Shown one piece after another: positions 48,487 to 57,077 of a stretch of 64,000 bases of DNA. Positions within the stretch are counted from its first letter, which is position 1. Each line of letters starts with the position of its first letter. The DNA comes from Rhizobium lusitanum. Lineage in GTDB: Bacteria > Pseudomonadota > Alphaproteobacteria > Rhizobiales > Rhizobiaceae. The stretch spans positions 124,001 through 188,000 of the forward strand of contig NZ_CP050305.1 in the NCBI RefSeq assembly GCF_014189535.1, in the 5' to 3' direction. The notes under the pieces are model-generated. The model had not been told where the DNA came from. It was given only the letters and a program-made list of their open reading frames with translations, and did not search any database. Position numbers and translations under genes: made by a program.

Positions 48487-49701
48487 ATGGCGAAGGCTCG
48501 TAGTCAACTAACAGAGACACTCGCACCAAAGCGCCCGATAACCGAAGTTATCGCGAGTGATGGCGCGGCGTTATCCGAGGAACTGCAAGCCATGCGGCAG
48601 GTGCTTTTCCCGCCAATTGCGCAGAAGGTATTGCGTTCATTTTCGTCGGTCGAATCGGCAAAACTGATCGGTATCGCTGATGCGTATCTTCGGCAGCTTT
48701 CGCTTAATGGCAAGGGACCGCAGCCGACAATTAACTCCGGTGGTCGCCGCTCATACACGCTCGACCAGATCAATGAGATTCGAGCTGTTCTTGATGAAAA
48801 TTCGAAGGGCAAGCGTTACGTTCCCCGTCGTCGGGGTGACGAGCACTGCCAAGTCATGGCTGTTGTGAATTTTAAGGGCGGTAGTGGTAAGACGACGACC
48901 GCAGCACATCTGGCACAGTATCTCGCGTTACAAGGATATAGGGTTCTTGCGGTTGATTTGGATCCGCAAGCGTCTCTCACTGCTCTGCATGGCTATCAAC
49001 CGGAATATGATATCGGCGCTAACGAGACAATGTACGCAGCCGTGCGATATGACGAGACCCGGAGACCTCTGAGCGAAGTTATTCGCAAGAGTTACATTTC
49101 CGGTCTTGACCTTGTTCCTGGCAATCTCGAGCTCATGGAATACGAGCACGACACACCGCGCGCGCTTGCCGAACGTTCTGCCGAGCCCTTCTTTGGCCGC
49201 GTAGCATCAGCTCTCGGCACTGTTTCCGATGATTACGACGTGATGGTTCTGGACTGCCCACCGCAGCTCGGTTTCTTGACGCTAGGGGCTCTCTGCGCTT
49301 CGACAGGATTGCTCATTACCGCGCATCCCCAGATGCTTGACGTGATGTCGATGTGTCAATTCCTTCTGATGGCATCGGACCTGCTGAGCGTTGTTCAGGA
49401 ATCCGGGGGCGATCTCGATTATGATTTCATTCGGTATGTGGTGACGCGCTACGAGCCTTCCGACGGTCCACAAGCGCAGATGGTGGGGTTCATGCGGTCG
49501 CTGTTCCGAGAGCGTGTCCTAACCAACACGATGCTGAAATCGACCGCCATCTCGGGCGCTGGCTTATCAAAGCAGACGCTTTACGAGGTCGGTCGTGAGG
49601 ACTTTTTGAAAAACACCTACGAAAGAGCGATTGAATCGCTCAACGCCGTCAATGGTGAGATTGAAACCTTGATCAAGCAGGCGTGGGGTAGGGCCGCATG
49701 A
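48487..49701 (+). CDS. repA: RepA, ParA-type partition ATPase
   Basis: 404 residues. The Walker A motif FKGGSGKTTT occupies residues 129-138, followed by VLAVDLDPQASLTALHG and VMVLDCPPQLGFLTLGALCA (Walker A' and B regions). The N-terminal 110 residues are the RepA-specific DNA-binding part that represses the repABC promoter. It works with RepB and parS to segregate the replicon. A GGGAGAATT site precedes the ATG after some ten bases. The stop overlaps repB's start (ATGA). An imperfect palindrome upstream (GTTAA at 48390-48394, TTAAC at 48402-48406) may be its operator. Confidence 0.95.
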   Translation: MAKARSQLTETLAPKRPITEVIASDGAALSEELQAMRQVLFPPIAQKVLRSFSSVESAKLIGIADAYLRQLSLNGKGPQPTINSGGRRSYTLDQINEIRAVLDENSKGKRYVPRRRGDEHCQVMAVVNFKGGSGKTTTAAHLAQYLALQGYRVLAVDLDPQASLTALHGYQPEYDIGANETMYAAVRYDETRRPLSEVIRKSYISGLDLVPGNLELMEYEHDTPRALAERSAEPFFGRVASALGTVSDDYDVMVLDCPPQLGFLTLGALCASTGLLITAHPQMLDVMSMCQFLLMASDLLSVVQESGGDLDYDFIRYVVTRYEPSDGPQAQMVGFMRSLFRERVLTNTMLKSTAISGAGLSKQTLYEVGREDFLKNTYERAIESLNAVNGEIETLIKQAWGRAA

Positions 49702-50729
49702 GCAGAAAAGAGGTGCTAAAGGCAATGCTAACTCGTCGGGAGCAGGAGTTGCCACCTGGCAACTTGCAGCCTGAAACCGATAGCCCAGAGCCTGCGATAA
49801 CGCCGGAGCGGAAGTTGCAACACATACGCTCTGGTGCTGTCGGTGCTATGGGGCGCTCACTCGGAAGTATTGCAAGCGCGGCCGACCAAGCGAGAGCCCT
49901 GATCGCGGCCGGTTCAGCCGTGATTGAAATCTCTCCTGACAAAATTGAGGGTTCATTTGTTGCTGATCGGCTGTTGGACGATGGCGAAGACTATCAAAAG
50001 CTCCGCAATGCCATTAGCGAATCTGGACAAAAGAGTCCGATCCTCGTGCGACCGCATCCGACGAAACCGGACAGGTATCAGATCGCTTTCGGTCATCGAA
50101 GGGTTCGTGTTCTCGCAGCGTTGGAGCGCCCGGTTAAAGCTGTCGTTCAAAATCTTACAGATGAAGAGCTAGTTGTTATCCAGGGTCAGGAAAACTCAGC
50201 TCGATCGGATCTTAGCTACATCGAGCGCGGTCTCTTTGCTTTGGCGTTAGAAGAGCGAGGCTTTGACCGTCGCGTCATTATGTCATCGCTCGCGATGGAG
50301 AAGACGCAGCTTTCAAAGTTGATGAGTGTTGCGCACTCTTTGCCTCGTGCTCTGATAGAGGCAATCGGTCCGGCACCAAAGGCAGGGCGACCACGTTGGG
50401 CTGCGCTGACTGACCGTCTTAACCAGACTAAGAAGAGATCGGAGCTGAATGCGCTGCTGGATAGCCGAGAATTCAAGGTCGCCGACACGAATGAGCGCTT
50501 CAGCCAGGTGATGGAGATTCTATCCACGCAACGCGCTGCTAAACGGCCTGAGAGCATCAAAACCCGCGAAGGTACGAGGCTCGCCTCAATCGAGCGATCT
50601 GGCTCGAAGATCAATCTTGTCTTTGACGATCGAGCTTCACCTGAATTTGCAGATTATGTGGCGTCTCAACTTGAGACTCTTCATCGATCATATCTTGGGA
50701 CCCGCAAAGCTGAAAAAGCCGAGCGATGA
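49698..50729 (+). CDS. repB: RepB, ParB-type partition protein
   Basis: 343 residues overlapping the repA stop. The ParB/Spo0J N-terminal domain shows as LRNAISESGQKSPILVRPHP and IAFGHRRVRVLAAL near residue 131, then LSYIERGLFALALEERGF and a helix-turn-helix region (LAMEKTQLSKLMSVAHSLP) for parS binding. A parS-like site is encoded within its own 5' end (49748-49763). After the stop comes the intergenic counter-transcribed RNA and then repC. Confidence 0.95.
   Translation: MSRKEVLKAMLTRREQELPPGNLQPETDSPEPAITPERKLQHIRSGAVGAMGRSLGSIASAADQARALIAAGSAVIEISPDKIEGSFVADRLLDDGEDYQKLRNAISESGQKSPILVRPHPTKPDRYQIAFGHRRVRVLAALERPVKAVVQNLTDEELVVIQGQENSARSDLSYIERGLFALALEERGFDRRVIMSSLAMEKTQLSKLMSVAHSLPRALIEAIGPAPKAGRPRWAALTDRLNQTKKRSELNALLDSREFKVADTNERFSQVMEILSTQRAAKRPESIKTREGTRLASIERSGSKINLVFDDRASPEFADYVASQLETLHRSYLGTRKAEKAER
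49748..49763. promoter_or_regulatory. parS: parS-like centromere site 2, inside repB
   Basis: GTTGCCACCTGGCAAC, the exact reverse complement of the site at 48323-48338, located about 17 codons into repB. A centromere copy inside the coding sequence of the protein that binds it allows autoregulation by occlusion. Confidence 0.65.
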
Positions 50730-50781
50730 TCAAATGAGTTATCAGAGATAATAGTAACGACGAGAAGGACTACACCGCAAA

Positions 50782-50835
50782 AGAAAAAAGCCCCCGAACG
50801 TCACCGTAACGGAAGCTTTCCTCTAAGTCTGAACA
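50782..50835 (-). ncRNA. counter-transcribed RNA (incompatibility RNA) of repABC
   Basis: Between repB and repC, on the minus strand, a strong promoter (-35 at 50865-50870, -10 at 50842-50847) predicts a transcript start near 50835. The transcript then runs to a G-rich hairpin followed by six or more T (minus strand of 50782-50800: GGGGGCTTTTTT). The predicted length of about 54 nt fits known repABC antisense RNAs, which limit RepC translation. Confidence 0.7.
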
Positions 50836-50841
50836 CCTTTG

Positions 50842-50870
50842 AGAATCGCATTTCCGGGAATCGCTGTCAA
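50842..50870 (-). promoter_or_regulatory. promoter of the antisense RNA
   Basis: On the minus strand TTGACA (50865-50870), a 17-base spacer and GATTCT (50842-50847): a near-consensus housekeeping promoter, as usual for the strong constitutive antisense RNA of repABC loci. Confidence 0.75.
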
Positions 50871-50928
50871 GAGTCTTTGGCGCCGTTCGGCGAGTGGATT
50901 TCTGTTGCCTCAACGTAGGTGAGAGAAA

Positions 50929-52242
50929 ATGGAAACTGGATATGTGACGACGCCCTTTGGGCGGCGGCCGATGACGCTTGGCATGCTCGCAAGTCAAAAG
51001 CTGACGCGCGAAATCGACCCTGCCAAGTCGGTCGACAAATGGAAAATTTATCGCGCGCTTTGTGAAGCCAAGCCACTGCTCGGCGTCACCGATCGTGCGC
51101 TCGCCGTGCTGAACGCTCTCTTGAGCTTCTACCCGAAGAACGACCTTTGCGAAGATAACGGCCTGGTCGTTTTCCCCTCGAATGCCCAGCTGTCATTGCG
51201 GTCGCATGGCATGGCCGAGCAAACGATCCGACGCCACCTCGCCGCCCTGGTCGAGGCTGGGCTGCTCATCCGCAAGGACAGCCCGAACGGTAAACGTTAC
51301 GCCCGCCGGGGTAGGGAAGGGGAGGTCAGTGACGCTTTTGGCTTTTCATTGGCTCCATTGCTTTCTCGCGCCGAAGAGTTCGAACATCTAGCTGCCACAG
51401 TGGTGGCCGAGCGCCTCCATATCCAGCAGCTGCGTGAGCGCATCAGCCTCTGCCGTCGCGACATAGCAAAACTGATCGAGACGGCAGTTGCTGAGCAGCT
51501 CGGCGGCGATTGGCAGGGCATATATCTGGGTTTCAGAAGCCTGATCGAGGACCTCCCACGCTTCCCAACGACAGCAGCATTGGAGAATCTGCTCGAGGAA
51601 CTGGTCATTTTGCGTGATGACATCGTCATCCAATTGGAAATGCAGCTGAAAACACAAAAACAAAGCGGCAATCCCTATCAAAATGAGCGTCACATACAGA
51701 ATTCAAACCCCGAATCTTATTCTGATCTTGAACCAAGCTTCGAAACGAAGCAGGGCGCGACAACGGTGGATAAACCTGACCTGACAACCGTACCGATGGT
51801 GGGGAAACCCGAAGTATCCGTTGACGGGCGGCAATCGGGTAGGCGGAAAGCAGCCGAGCGGGACGCTGGAGCGAATGCGGATGCCCGCGGCGATCTCAAA
51901 TCATTCCCGCTGGGTCTCGTTCTTCAAGCCTGCCCGCAGATCATCGATTACGGGCCGGGCGGTGCGATCGGCAGTTGGCGTGACCTGTTGTCGGCTGGCG
52001 TCGTCGTCCGAACCATGCTGAATGTCAGCCCATCTGCTTATCAGGATGCCTGCCTGGCCATGGGGCCGGAAAATGCCGCGACGGTGATGGCCTGCATTCT
52101 CGAGCGCGGTGGACATATCAACTCGGCCGGCGGCTATCTCCGTGATCTGACCCGGCGAACCGAGAAAGAACAGTTTGCGATTGGTCCGATGCTGATGTCG
52201 CTGGTGCGTGCAAATGCTCCTACTGGGCAGAGGACGGGTTAG
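50929..52242 (+). CDS. repC: RepC replication initiator
   Basis: 437 residues. The N-terminal winged-helix part begins TTPFGRRPMTLGMLASQ and includes the typical KWKIYRALCEAKPLLGVTDR and FPSNAQLSLRSHGMAEQTIR, a recognition helix. The middle is a coiled coil around residues 150-225 (LHIQQLRERISLCRRDIAKL), and the C-terminal domain contains SWRDLLSAGVVVR and AAGGYLRDLT-like sequence. RepC starts replication at an origin located within its own coding region. Its translation is controlled by the antisense RNA upstream. The end overlaps a convergent ProQ/FinO gene by 23 bases. Confidence 0.95.
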   Translation: METGYVTTPFGRRPMTLGMLASQKLTREIDPAKSVDKWKIYRALCEAKPLLGVTDRALAVLNALLSFYPKNDLCEDNGLVVFPSNAQLSLRSHGMAEQTIRRHLAALVEAGLLIRKDSPNGKRYARRGREGEVSDAFGFSLAPLLSRAEEFEHLAATVVAERLHIQQLRERISLCRRDIAKLIETAVAEQLGGDWQGIYLGFRSLIEDLPRFPTTAALENLLEELVILRDDIVIQLEMQLKTQKQSGNPYQNERHIQNSNPESYSDLEPSFETKQGATTVDKPDLTTVPMVGKPEVSVDGRQSGRRKAAERDAGANADARGDLKSFPLGLVLQACPQIIDYGPGGAIGSWRDLLSAGVVVRTMLNVSPSAYQDACLAMGPENAATVMACILERGGHINSAGGYLRDLTRRTEKEQFAIGPMLMSLVRANAPTGQRTG

Positions 52243-52690
52243 AGTCTGCTGCTTTCGGTTTGCTTCGGCCGAGAAGGCCGGCGCGGATTTGAGCTGCTCG
52301 CGAAATTTCAGGCGATTCCGTCGTCGGTTGCGGGGGAGGGGCGGGAGTATCCGATGAGCTCTTGTTCAGCTTCGAGAACGCCAGTTGGGCGGCCATCCGG
52401 TGTTCTTCCGCATTGGGAGCGACCGCGTTGCCGTCGATATCATGCCGAAAAGCGTCTGGCTGGGCGCAGGCAAGAAAATAGCGTTTTGAATGCGTGTAGG
52501 CAGAAACCGCGCGCCGAAGCGAGATAACAGAGGTGTCTGGTTTCAGGAGCGCTCGAAGATCGGTCCAGATGCCGATGGCAAAAGGGCAGATTGGGTCGCC
52601 GACTGCCTTGGGTAAAAGATCGATCGGCCGGATCAGCAACGCCTCGATGGCTTTAGCCTTGTCGATGTCAGAAGGGGCTGCTGGGATCAT
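52220..52690 (-). CDS. ProQ/FinO-domain RNA-binding protein
   Basis: 156 residues from ATG 52690, preferred over the longer frame to 52840 because it starts at the domain. The ProQ/FinO core is visible: IRPIDLLPKAVGDPICPFAI, GIWTDLRALLKP, then a YTHSKRYFLACAQPDAFRHD strand-helix region, followed by a Ser/Pro-rich tail. FinO on F-type plasmids is a chaperone for antisense control of conjugation; ProQ binds structured small RNAs. Its 3' end overlaps repC on the opposite strand by 23 bases. Proximity to an antisense-RNA-controlled replicon makes a role in copy control plausible, as an inference. Confidence 0.75.
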   Translation of the reverse strand: MIPAAPSDIDKAKAIEALLIRPIDLLPKAVGDPICPFAIGIWTDLRALLKPDTSVISLRRAVSAYTHSKRYFLACAQPDAFRHDIDGNAVAPNAEEHRMAAQLAFSKLNKSSSDTPAPPPQPTTESPEISRAAQIRAGLLGRSKPKAADSNPSSAQ

Positions 52691-52980
52691 GAATCGGCTC
52701 TCCGTCCAGGGTTTGTTATCGATCGTTCTCGTTATCGGCTTTCGATAAACACTGGAACATGCAATTTTGATGACGACTTTGTACCGGTTTTGCAAAGAAA
52801 TAGTAGCGGCCTTGGGCTGGTAGACTGCGGAGATATCCATTTGTTGAATTGGTATATCCAGATTGCTTACAACCCGACCGATATACCGCTGTTGTTCTTG
52901 TCGGACAGATCACCACATCGTGGTGTGATGCCTTACTAGCTTGCACAGTGTCTAATTCATCCCTATATTGGGATGGATTG

Positions 52981-53634
52981 ATGAAGGAGTGGCGCTTGTC
53001 CCAAGTCCAGAATTTTACGCTAAGCGAAGCAGGCTATGTCCTCGGCAGAACTCCGGCGATGCTGAACAAGGCGGTTGACACAGGTGTCATTTACGCCCGG
53101 CAAAAGAAGGTGGGGAACGTGGTTCAAAGGCTCCTTGGCCCGGCCGAACTGCGCTTTCTGCGGCTTGCCGATGAACTCGACAAGGACCTGACGCCAGCAG
53201 GGCGGCGCCGGCTTTACGGCGCCTTGCGCAAATTGCCCTATGATGCTCACAAACTCCAGCTCGGTAGGCTTGAACTGGATCTTGCGCAAATCGACACCGA
53301 TCTTAAAGACCGAATGGCGAGACTTGAGGCCGTCAGAGGCAGGATTGATAGCAAGGGCGATCGAGGTGAGGCGGTTGTTCGCGGAACGGTTATTTCGGCA
53401 CACTTGATCGCAGCTTTGGCGCGGGACGAGGGCGTTGATGCGGTCCTTACAGATTTTCCTTCGATGACGCGAGATCAGGTCGAAGCGGCGGTCGAGTATG
53501 CCAAGGCTTACCCAAAGCGGGGGCGGCCCTATCCAACGAAGAGCCTGAAAACCACTTTGGCCGCTTTGGCTGATGCTGGTGCGTTCGATGACGACAGCGA
53601 CCGTGGTGAAGTCGGACCAAGGGCCATTCCGTGA
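52981..53634 (+). CDS. DUF433-domain antitoxin
   Basis: 217 residues from ATG 52981; the longer frame to 52849 has no support, while GATGGATTG precedes this start. Residues 1-60 have a MerR/helix-turn-helix-like region (FTLSEAGYVLGRTPAMLNKA). The C-terminal half carries the DUF433 pattern (VVRGTVISAHLIAALARDEG, DFPSMTRDQVEAAVEYAKAY). Such proteins pair with PIN toxins. Its stop overlaps the PIN gene by four bases, so it is the antitoxin of the pair. Confidence 0.75.
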   Translation: MKEWRLSQVQNFTLSEAGYVLGRTPAMLNKAVDTGVIYARQKKVGNVVQRLLGPAELRFLRLADELDKDLTPAGRRRLYGALRKLPYDAHKLQLGRLELDLAQIDTDLKDRMARLEAVRGRIDSKGDRGEAVVRGTVISAHLIAALARDEGVDAVLTDFPSMTRDQVEAAVEYAKAYPKRGRPYPTKSLKTTLAALADAGAFDDDSDRGEVGPRAIP

Positions 53635-54062
53635 CGCTTTATTTGCTCGATGAAAATGTTCTCCGTGAACTCAAGCACGGCGGGCACAAGAACGTGCATC
53701 AATGGATCGCGACGGTCGATGACACGGACCTTCGGCTGAGTGTCGCGACGCTATTCGAAAAGCGTCGGGGAGCCGAAGCATTGATGAAGCGTGATCCGGA
53801 ATGCGCTCGACGGATACTTGATGGCATCGAGACGCTCGAAAAATCGTTCTCTGATCGTATCATTCCAATCGACGGGCCGGTTGTCGCAGAATGGACGCGA
53901 CTTCTCGGAAACAAGAACTAGGACCGATGGGACGTTGCACTGGCCGCGACCGCACGCGTTCACGGTCTGATAATTGTGACGCGAAACGTTTCCGATTTCA
54001 CGGGGCGCGGTGTTAGAATCCTCAATCCGTTCAAGTCGCCCCCGGAAATTCTGAATATTTAG
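53631..54062 (+). pseudogene. PIN-domain toxin with an in-frame amber codon
   Basis: From ATG/GTG 53631 the frame runs MTLYLLDENVLRELKHGGHK through VSVATLFEKRRGAEALM-like sequence to TAG at 53919-53921. It then continues in the same frame for 46 more codons (RWDVALAATARVHGLIIVTR, NVSDFTGRGVRILNP) to TAG at 54060-54062. The missing part holds the third and fourth PIN acidic residues. The full reading would be 143 residues. The gene is thus a VapC-like toxin broken by a nonsense codon, leaving the antitoxin intact; this fits loss of an unneeded toxin, or a base error. Confidence 0.65.
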
Positions 54063-54186
54063 GCTATCGCTTTGATGCGTAGCGCATCGTTCGGGGTAAG
54101 CCAAAGGCATGGTTTGCATCGTCGCTTCTAGCGTAGGGCTTAGCGTGGAAACGACCTGTGAGAGTGGTCATAGTAGCTGCGCCCGA

Positions 54187-54480
54187 TCAGGAAGCCTCCT
54201 CCGATTGGGTAAGTCGGCTGTCGAAGGTGAAGGTATCACGGCCGGGCCTGTAACCCTTTGCTCGCTTTTGCCGTAGAAGTTCCAGGAACGCTTCTACAGC
54301 TCGTTTTTCGCTCGAAAATACGTCTATACGTCGTTGTCCCCTGGTGCCTAGCCGCCCCCATATCCGCACCAGCGAAGTCTCGCCAAATAGCGTCGGCTCG
54401 AGCGAGATCTCATAGAAGCGCGCCATGTTCCTGGCGGGGTCGATGCGCTGAATGTGAAGTCGATAAGGTTGCGGGCTCAT
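54187..54480 (-). CDS. WGR-domain protein
   Basis: 97 residues from ATG 54480. The WGR domain is clear: RFYEISLEPTLFGETSLVRI, then WGRLGTRGQRRIDVF and EKRAVEAFLELLRQKRAKGY. WGR domains bind nucleic acid in PARP and RecQ-like proteins; stand-alone versions are common on rhizobial plasmids and of unknown role. The longer frame to 54645 lacks domain similarity. Confidence 0.75.
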   Translation of the reverse strand: MSPQPYRLHIQRIDPARNMARFYEISLEPTLFGETSLVRIWGRLGTRGQRRIDVFSSEKRAVEAFLELLRQKRAKGYRPGRDTFTFDSRLTQSEEAS

Positions 54481-54854
54481 GGCAAAAGAGTCGCACGCGT
54501 ACGGTTTTGCGTCCAATGAGAGGTTTGAATCGGTTCGGCCTAAATGATTCAACCATTTGATGGGATCGAGGAGGGTAGGGCAGGCATGATAATGCTGGCC
54601 GCAATATTTGGAGCCATCATCGTCTCGTTCCAGGTCGAGTGGCAATCAGCATGAAGCCGAGAAGTGGCGAGCGATAAATTTCTCGGCGCGATCAGCCCAG
54701 TGAAGCATGGTTCCCGCCCTACGCCTGCACCAGGGCATTGGGCAACAGTAGGAGACGGCGTCTCGCCACTGGTGTTAGAACCAATGAGCATTCAGGCACT
54801 CGGCGCGAATAGGCAGAAGATCAGCCGAGCTGTATGGCGCCTATAGCGCTGCTC
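54481..54854. other. intergenic, no gene
   Basis: No convincing coding sequence on either strand. It separates the WGR gene from the end of the parDE operon; short overlapping frames appear to be chance. Confidence 0.4.
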
Positions 54855-55223
54855 TTATTCATCGCCGTAATTTGCTGGCAAATGCAGCTCGACCTCCATC
54901 GAGTCGTGCAACACACGACCAATGCCGATGAAGTCGGCATGGGCAAATCGGAAAAGAAGTAGATGGCGCGGCTGACGGACTATGCCGCTCTCATGCCTCG
55001 CGCGTTCTCGGCTGTGCCGCAGATGGTAACTGCAAACATGATCGCCCAGTTCGGGTCGCTCGATAATTCCGATGCGTTGGGGTTCAGCGGCAATGTCCCG
55101 CATGGCGGTCACCAAAAGGCGTTCGTATCTAAGACGGGCGAGTTCGCCGAATTTGTCCTGCGTCCAGGCAAGCATATCGAGGATGTCGGCTTGCGCCGAC
55201 GTGGAAATACGGAATGCGGGCAT
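54855..55223 (-). CDS. parE: ParE-family toxin
   Basis: 122 residues: FRISTSAQADILDMLAWTQD, FGELARLRYERLLVTAMRDI, HLRHSRERARHESGIVRQPR and LLLFRFAHADFIGIGRVLHD, the standard RelE/ParE fold with its C-terminal strand and arginine pattern. ParE toxins act on DNA gyrase. It follows the antitoxin with a 3-base gap and should be co-transcribed from the operator at 55567-55585. Confidence 0.85.
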   Translation of the reverse strand: MPAFRISTSAQADILDMLAWTQDKFGELARLRYERLLVTAMRDIAAEPQRIGIIERPELGDHVCSYHLRHSRERARHESGIVRQPRHLLLFRFAHADFIGIGRVLHDSMEVELHLPANYGDE

Positions 55224-55226
55224 GAG

Positions 55227-55520
55227 TTACCGGGACATATTCTTGACGCGCTGGCCAGCTTGCCGTCCGAGCCCAGTGATAAACCCTTCGAGTTCGTCGT
55301 CATTCACATCAGCGAAGCGGCCGCCCTCGATATCCGAGAACCCAACGCGAGCTGCTTCGCGTAAAGATTCCAGCTTGGCGACGTCAAGGGCATCGCGCTG
55401 CTCGACCAGCCGCAAGCCGTCGCGTAGAACCTCACTCGCGTTCTGATAGCGGCCTGACTTTACCAACTTGTCGATTACTGCTTCGTGGTATTCGGTGAGG
55501 ACAACGTTTCGTGTTGGCAT
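55227..55520 (-). CDS. parD: ParD-family antitoxin
   Basis: 97 residues with a CopG/ribbon-helix-helix N-terminus (RNVVLTEYHEAVIDKLVKSG, RYQNASEVLRDGLRLVEQ) and a C-terminal toxin-binding tail (ADVNDDELEGFITGLGRQ). The first gene of the parDE operon. A perfect 8-base inverted repeat lies about 50 bases upstream as the expected autoregulatory operator. Confidence 0.85.
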   Translation of the reverse strand: MPTRNVVLTEYHEAVIDKLVKSGRYQNASEVLRDGLRLVEQRDALDVAKLESLREAARVGFSDIEGGRFADVNDDELEGFITGLGRQAGQRVKNMSR

Positions 55521-55566
55521 TTACGATTCTCCGGTCAGCTGATGTCCAAGTGCGCTTCTATCACCA

Positions 55567-55585
55567 TATGGCATATTATGCCATA
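55567..55585. promoter_or_regulatory. palindromic operator of parDE
   Basis: TATGGCAT, three bases, ATGCCATA: a perfect 8-bp inverted repeat in the parDE upstream region, 46 bases before the parD start. Confidence 0.65.
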
Positions 55586-56452
55586 AGACCGACACCTCAA
55601 ATAGAGCTGATCGGATTTGAGGGCTTGAAGAGCCGACGCTCGATACGACCAAGAGTATGCTGTAGAGCGCAACTGTGAGCGATAAGCCCAGGATGTACGG
55701 ACTATCGACTAATTTTACGGGGATATCCAAATAATAACTGCAGGATATTCCCGTATATCTCCATCACGAACTGCGAAGATTGCCCGCATAATTAGAGGAT
55801 TGGGCAATGGGCAAACTTTAGAAGCCGCGATGGCTTTTCGCTGGTCACAATGGATCTCATGAAACAGCTCGCAAAAGATTGGTGAACTCATGTGATGAAG
55901 GTTTTCCAGCCGTAGCGCCCGTCGGGCGGCGCGTTAGCGGCCGGAGTGAGCTCGCGACAAATGCCGCGCATTTGTAATGCGGCGCACGGAGCAGGCGGAG
56001 GGGTGTTGTCATGTCTGGATGGGTGCGAAACCACAGATTGAATTGCGAGACCCACAATCGAATCCACTCTTGAATATTCATATTATATAATATACGCATA
56101 TTTGCAGAGCAGATTTTAACGCGGAGGGAATGGTTTCCGAGCCGGACGATATTTTTCGGAAATGGAGGCGTTTGGTTTGACTGGTACTTTCAGGCCAATG
56201 CTATGACGGCTAACTGATCCGTATCACGCTGAAAATATTTACACTCTGGCATTTTCCATCCCGGATCGTTGTCATCCTGGATCAGTTTTATTGCGAATTT
56301 TTTGCAGTCGTTAGGCAGGCGGTGTGCTCTAAGGATGGACTGTGTGACCGGACTAGCATGTCGATATCAGAACCTGTGGCGGGAGTTGTGGAGCCTGCTA
56401 ATTGCCACGATGACGCGATTTCGTCATCTTCAATATAAAACTGGAGGTTGTT
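55586..56452. other. non-coding stretch with a repeat element
   Basis: No gene on either strand. It contains the first copy of a 70-base dispersed repeat (55931-56000) and AT-rich sequence before the secreted-protein gene at 56453. Confidence 0.5.
55931..56000. repeat. dispersed 70-bp palindromic repeat, copy 1
   Basis: Begins GCGTTAGCGGCCGGAGTGAG and contains an internal hairpin (ACAAATGC / GCATTTGT). The same 70 bases recur at 63444-63513 with about a dozen differences, and the hairpin is kept by compensated ends. It resembles rhizobial intergenic mosaic elements. Confidence 0.65.
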
Positions 56453-56926
56453 ATGCGGAAAGTAATCGGGGTATTCGCCATATGTTTGGCAATGACTGGA
56501 AATGCAATGGCAGCACCTGTCATCACCTTCTACAAGAAGCAGGGTGAAAGCAATGTCGATTGCCGCATCTCGATGGGCAATGGCGAGATCAGCTTCAAGA
56601 GTTCGAGCAATGCTTGCACCAACGATGACGATTATTATTTCTCGATATCGGGCGCTGAAGACGGTGTCAAATTCGGAATTTACAATAGTGGCGACTGCAA
56701 GACCAATGAGAGCTACGCCACCTACAAGATGGGCAATGGCGACTCGAACCGCAATATCCGCATTACCGCTGTCGACGCGAGCCGGGGACTGAGCGAAAAC
56801 CGCCTCATCCACGATACGCTATTGGCCGGTGGATCGTCGGCCAGCGGGCAATTGCACGGCAAGGTTTCATGCTTGAAAGTTTGGGATATGTCTCGTGACT
56901 CCAAAATGATGGTGCTTCCCAAATAA
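56453..56926 (+). CDS. small secreted protein
   Basis: 157 residues with a signal peptide (residues 1-20, ending AMA), then a Cys-containing beta region (FYKKQGESNVDCRI, FGIYNSGDCKTNESYATYKM). No family recognised; a crystallin-like fold is possible from the spacing but not supported. It stands 150 bases before the RHS-associated genes on the same strand. Confidence 0.6.
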   Translation: MRKVIGVFAICLAMTGNAMAAPVITFYKKQGESNVDCRISMGNGEISFKSSSNACTNDDDYYFSISGAEDGVKFGIYNSGDCKTNESYATYKMGNGDSNRNIRITAVDASRGLSENRLIHDTLLAGGSSASGQLHGKVSCLKVWDMSRDSKMMVLPK

Positions 56927-57077
56927 TCCATCACGGACCCAAGCCTGAATTTTCGCAGTCTAGCCAATCATGCTGGCGAGTAACGGGTGGAACAATCCTC
57001 CCGTTACGTGGACTATGCCTTGGTCAGACGACGGAAGTTTATTTTGTATCTAAAACGTTGAAAAACAGGGTGCAAAT

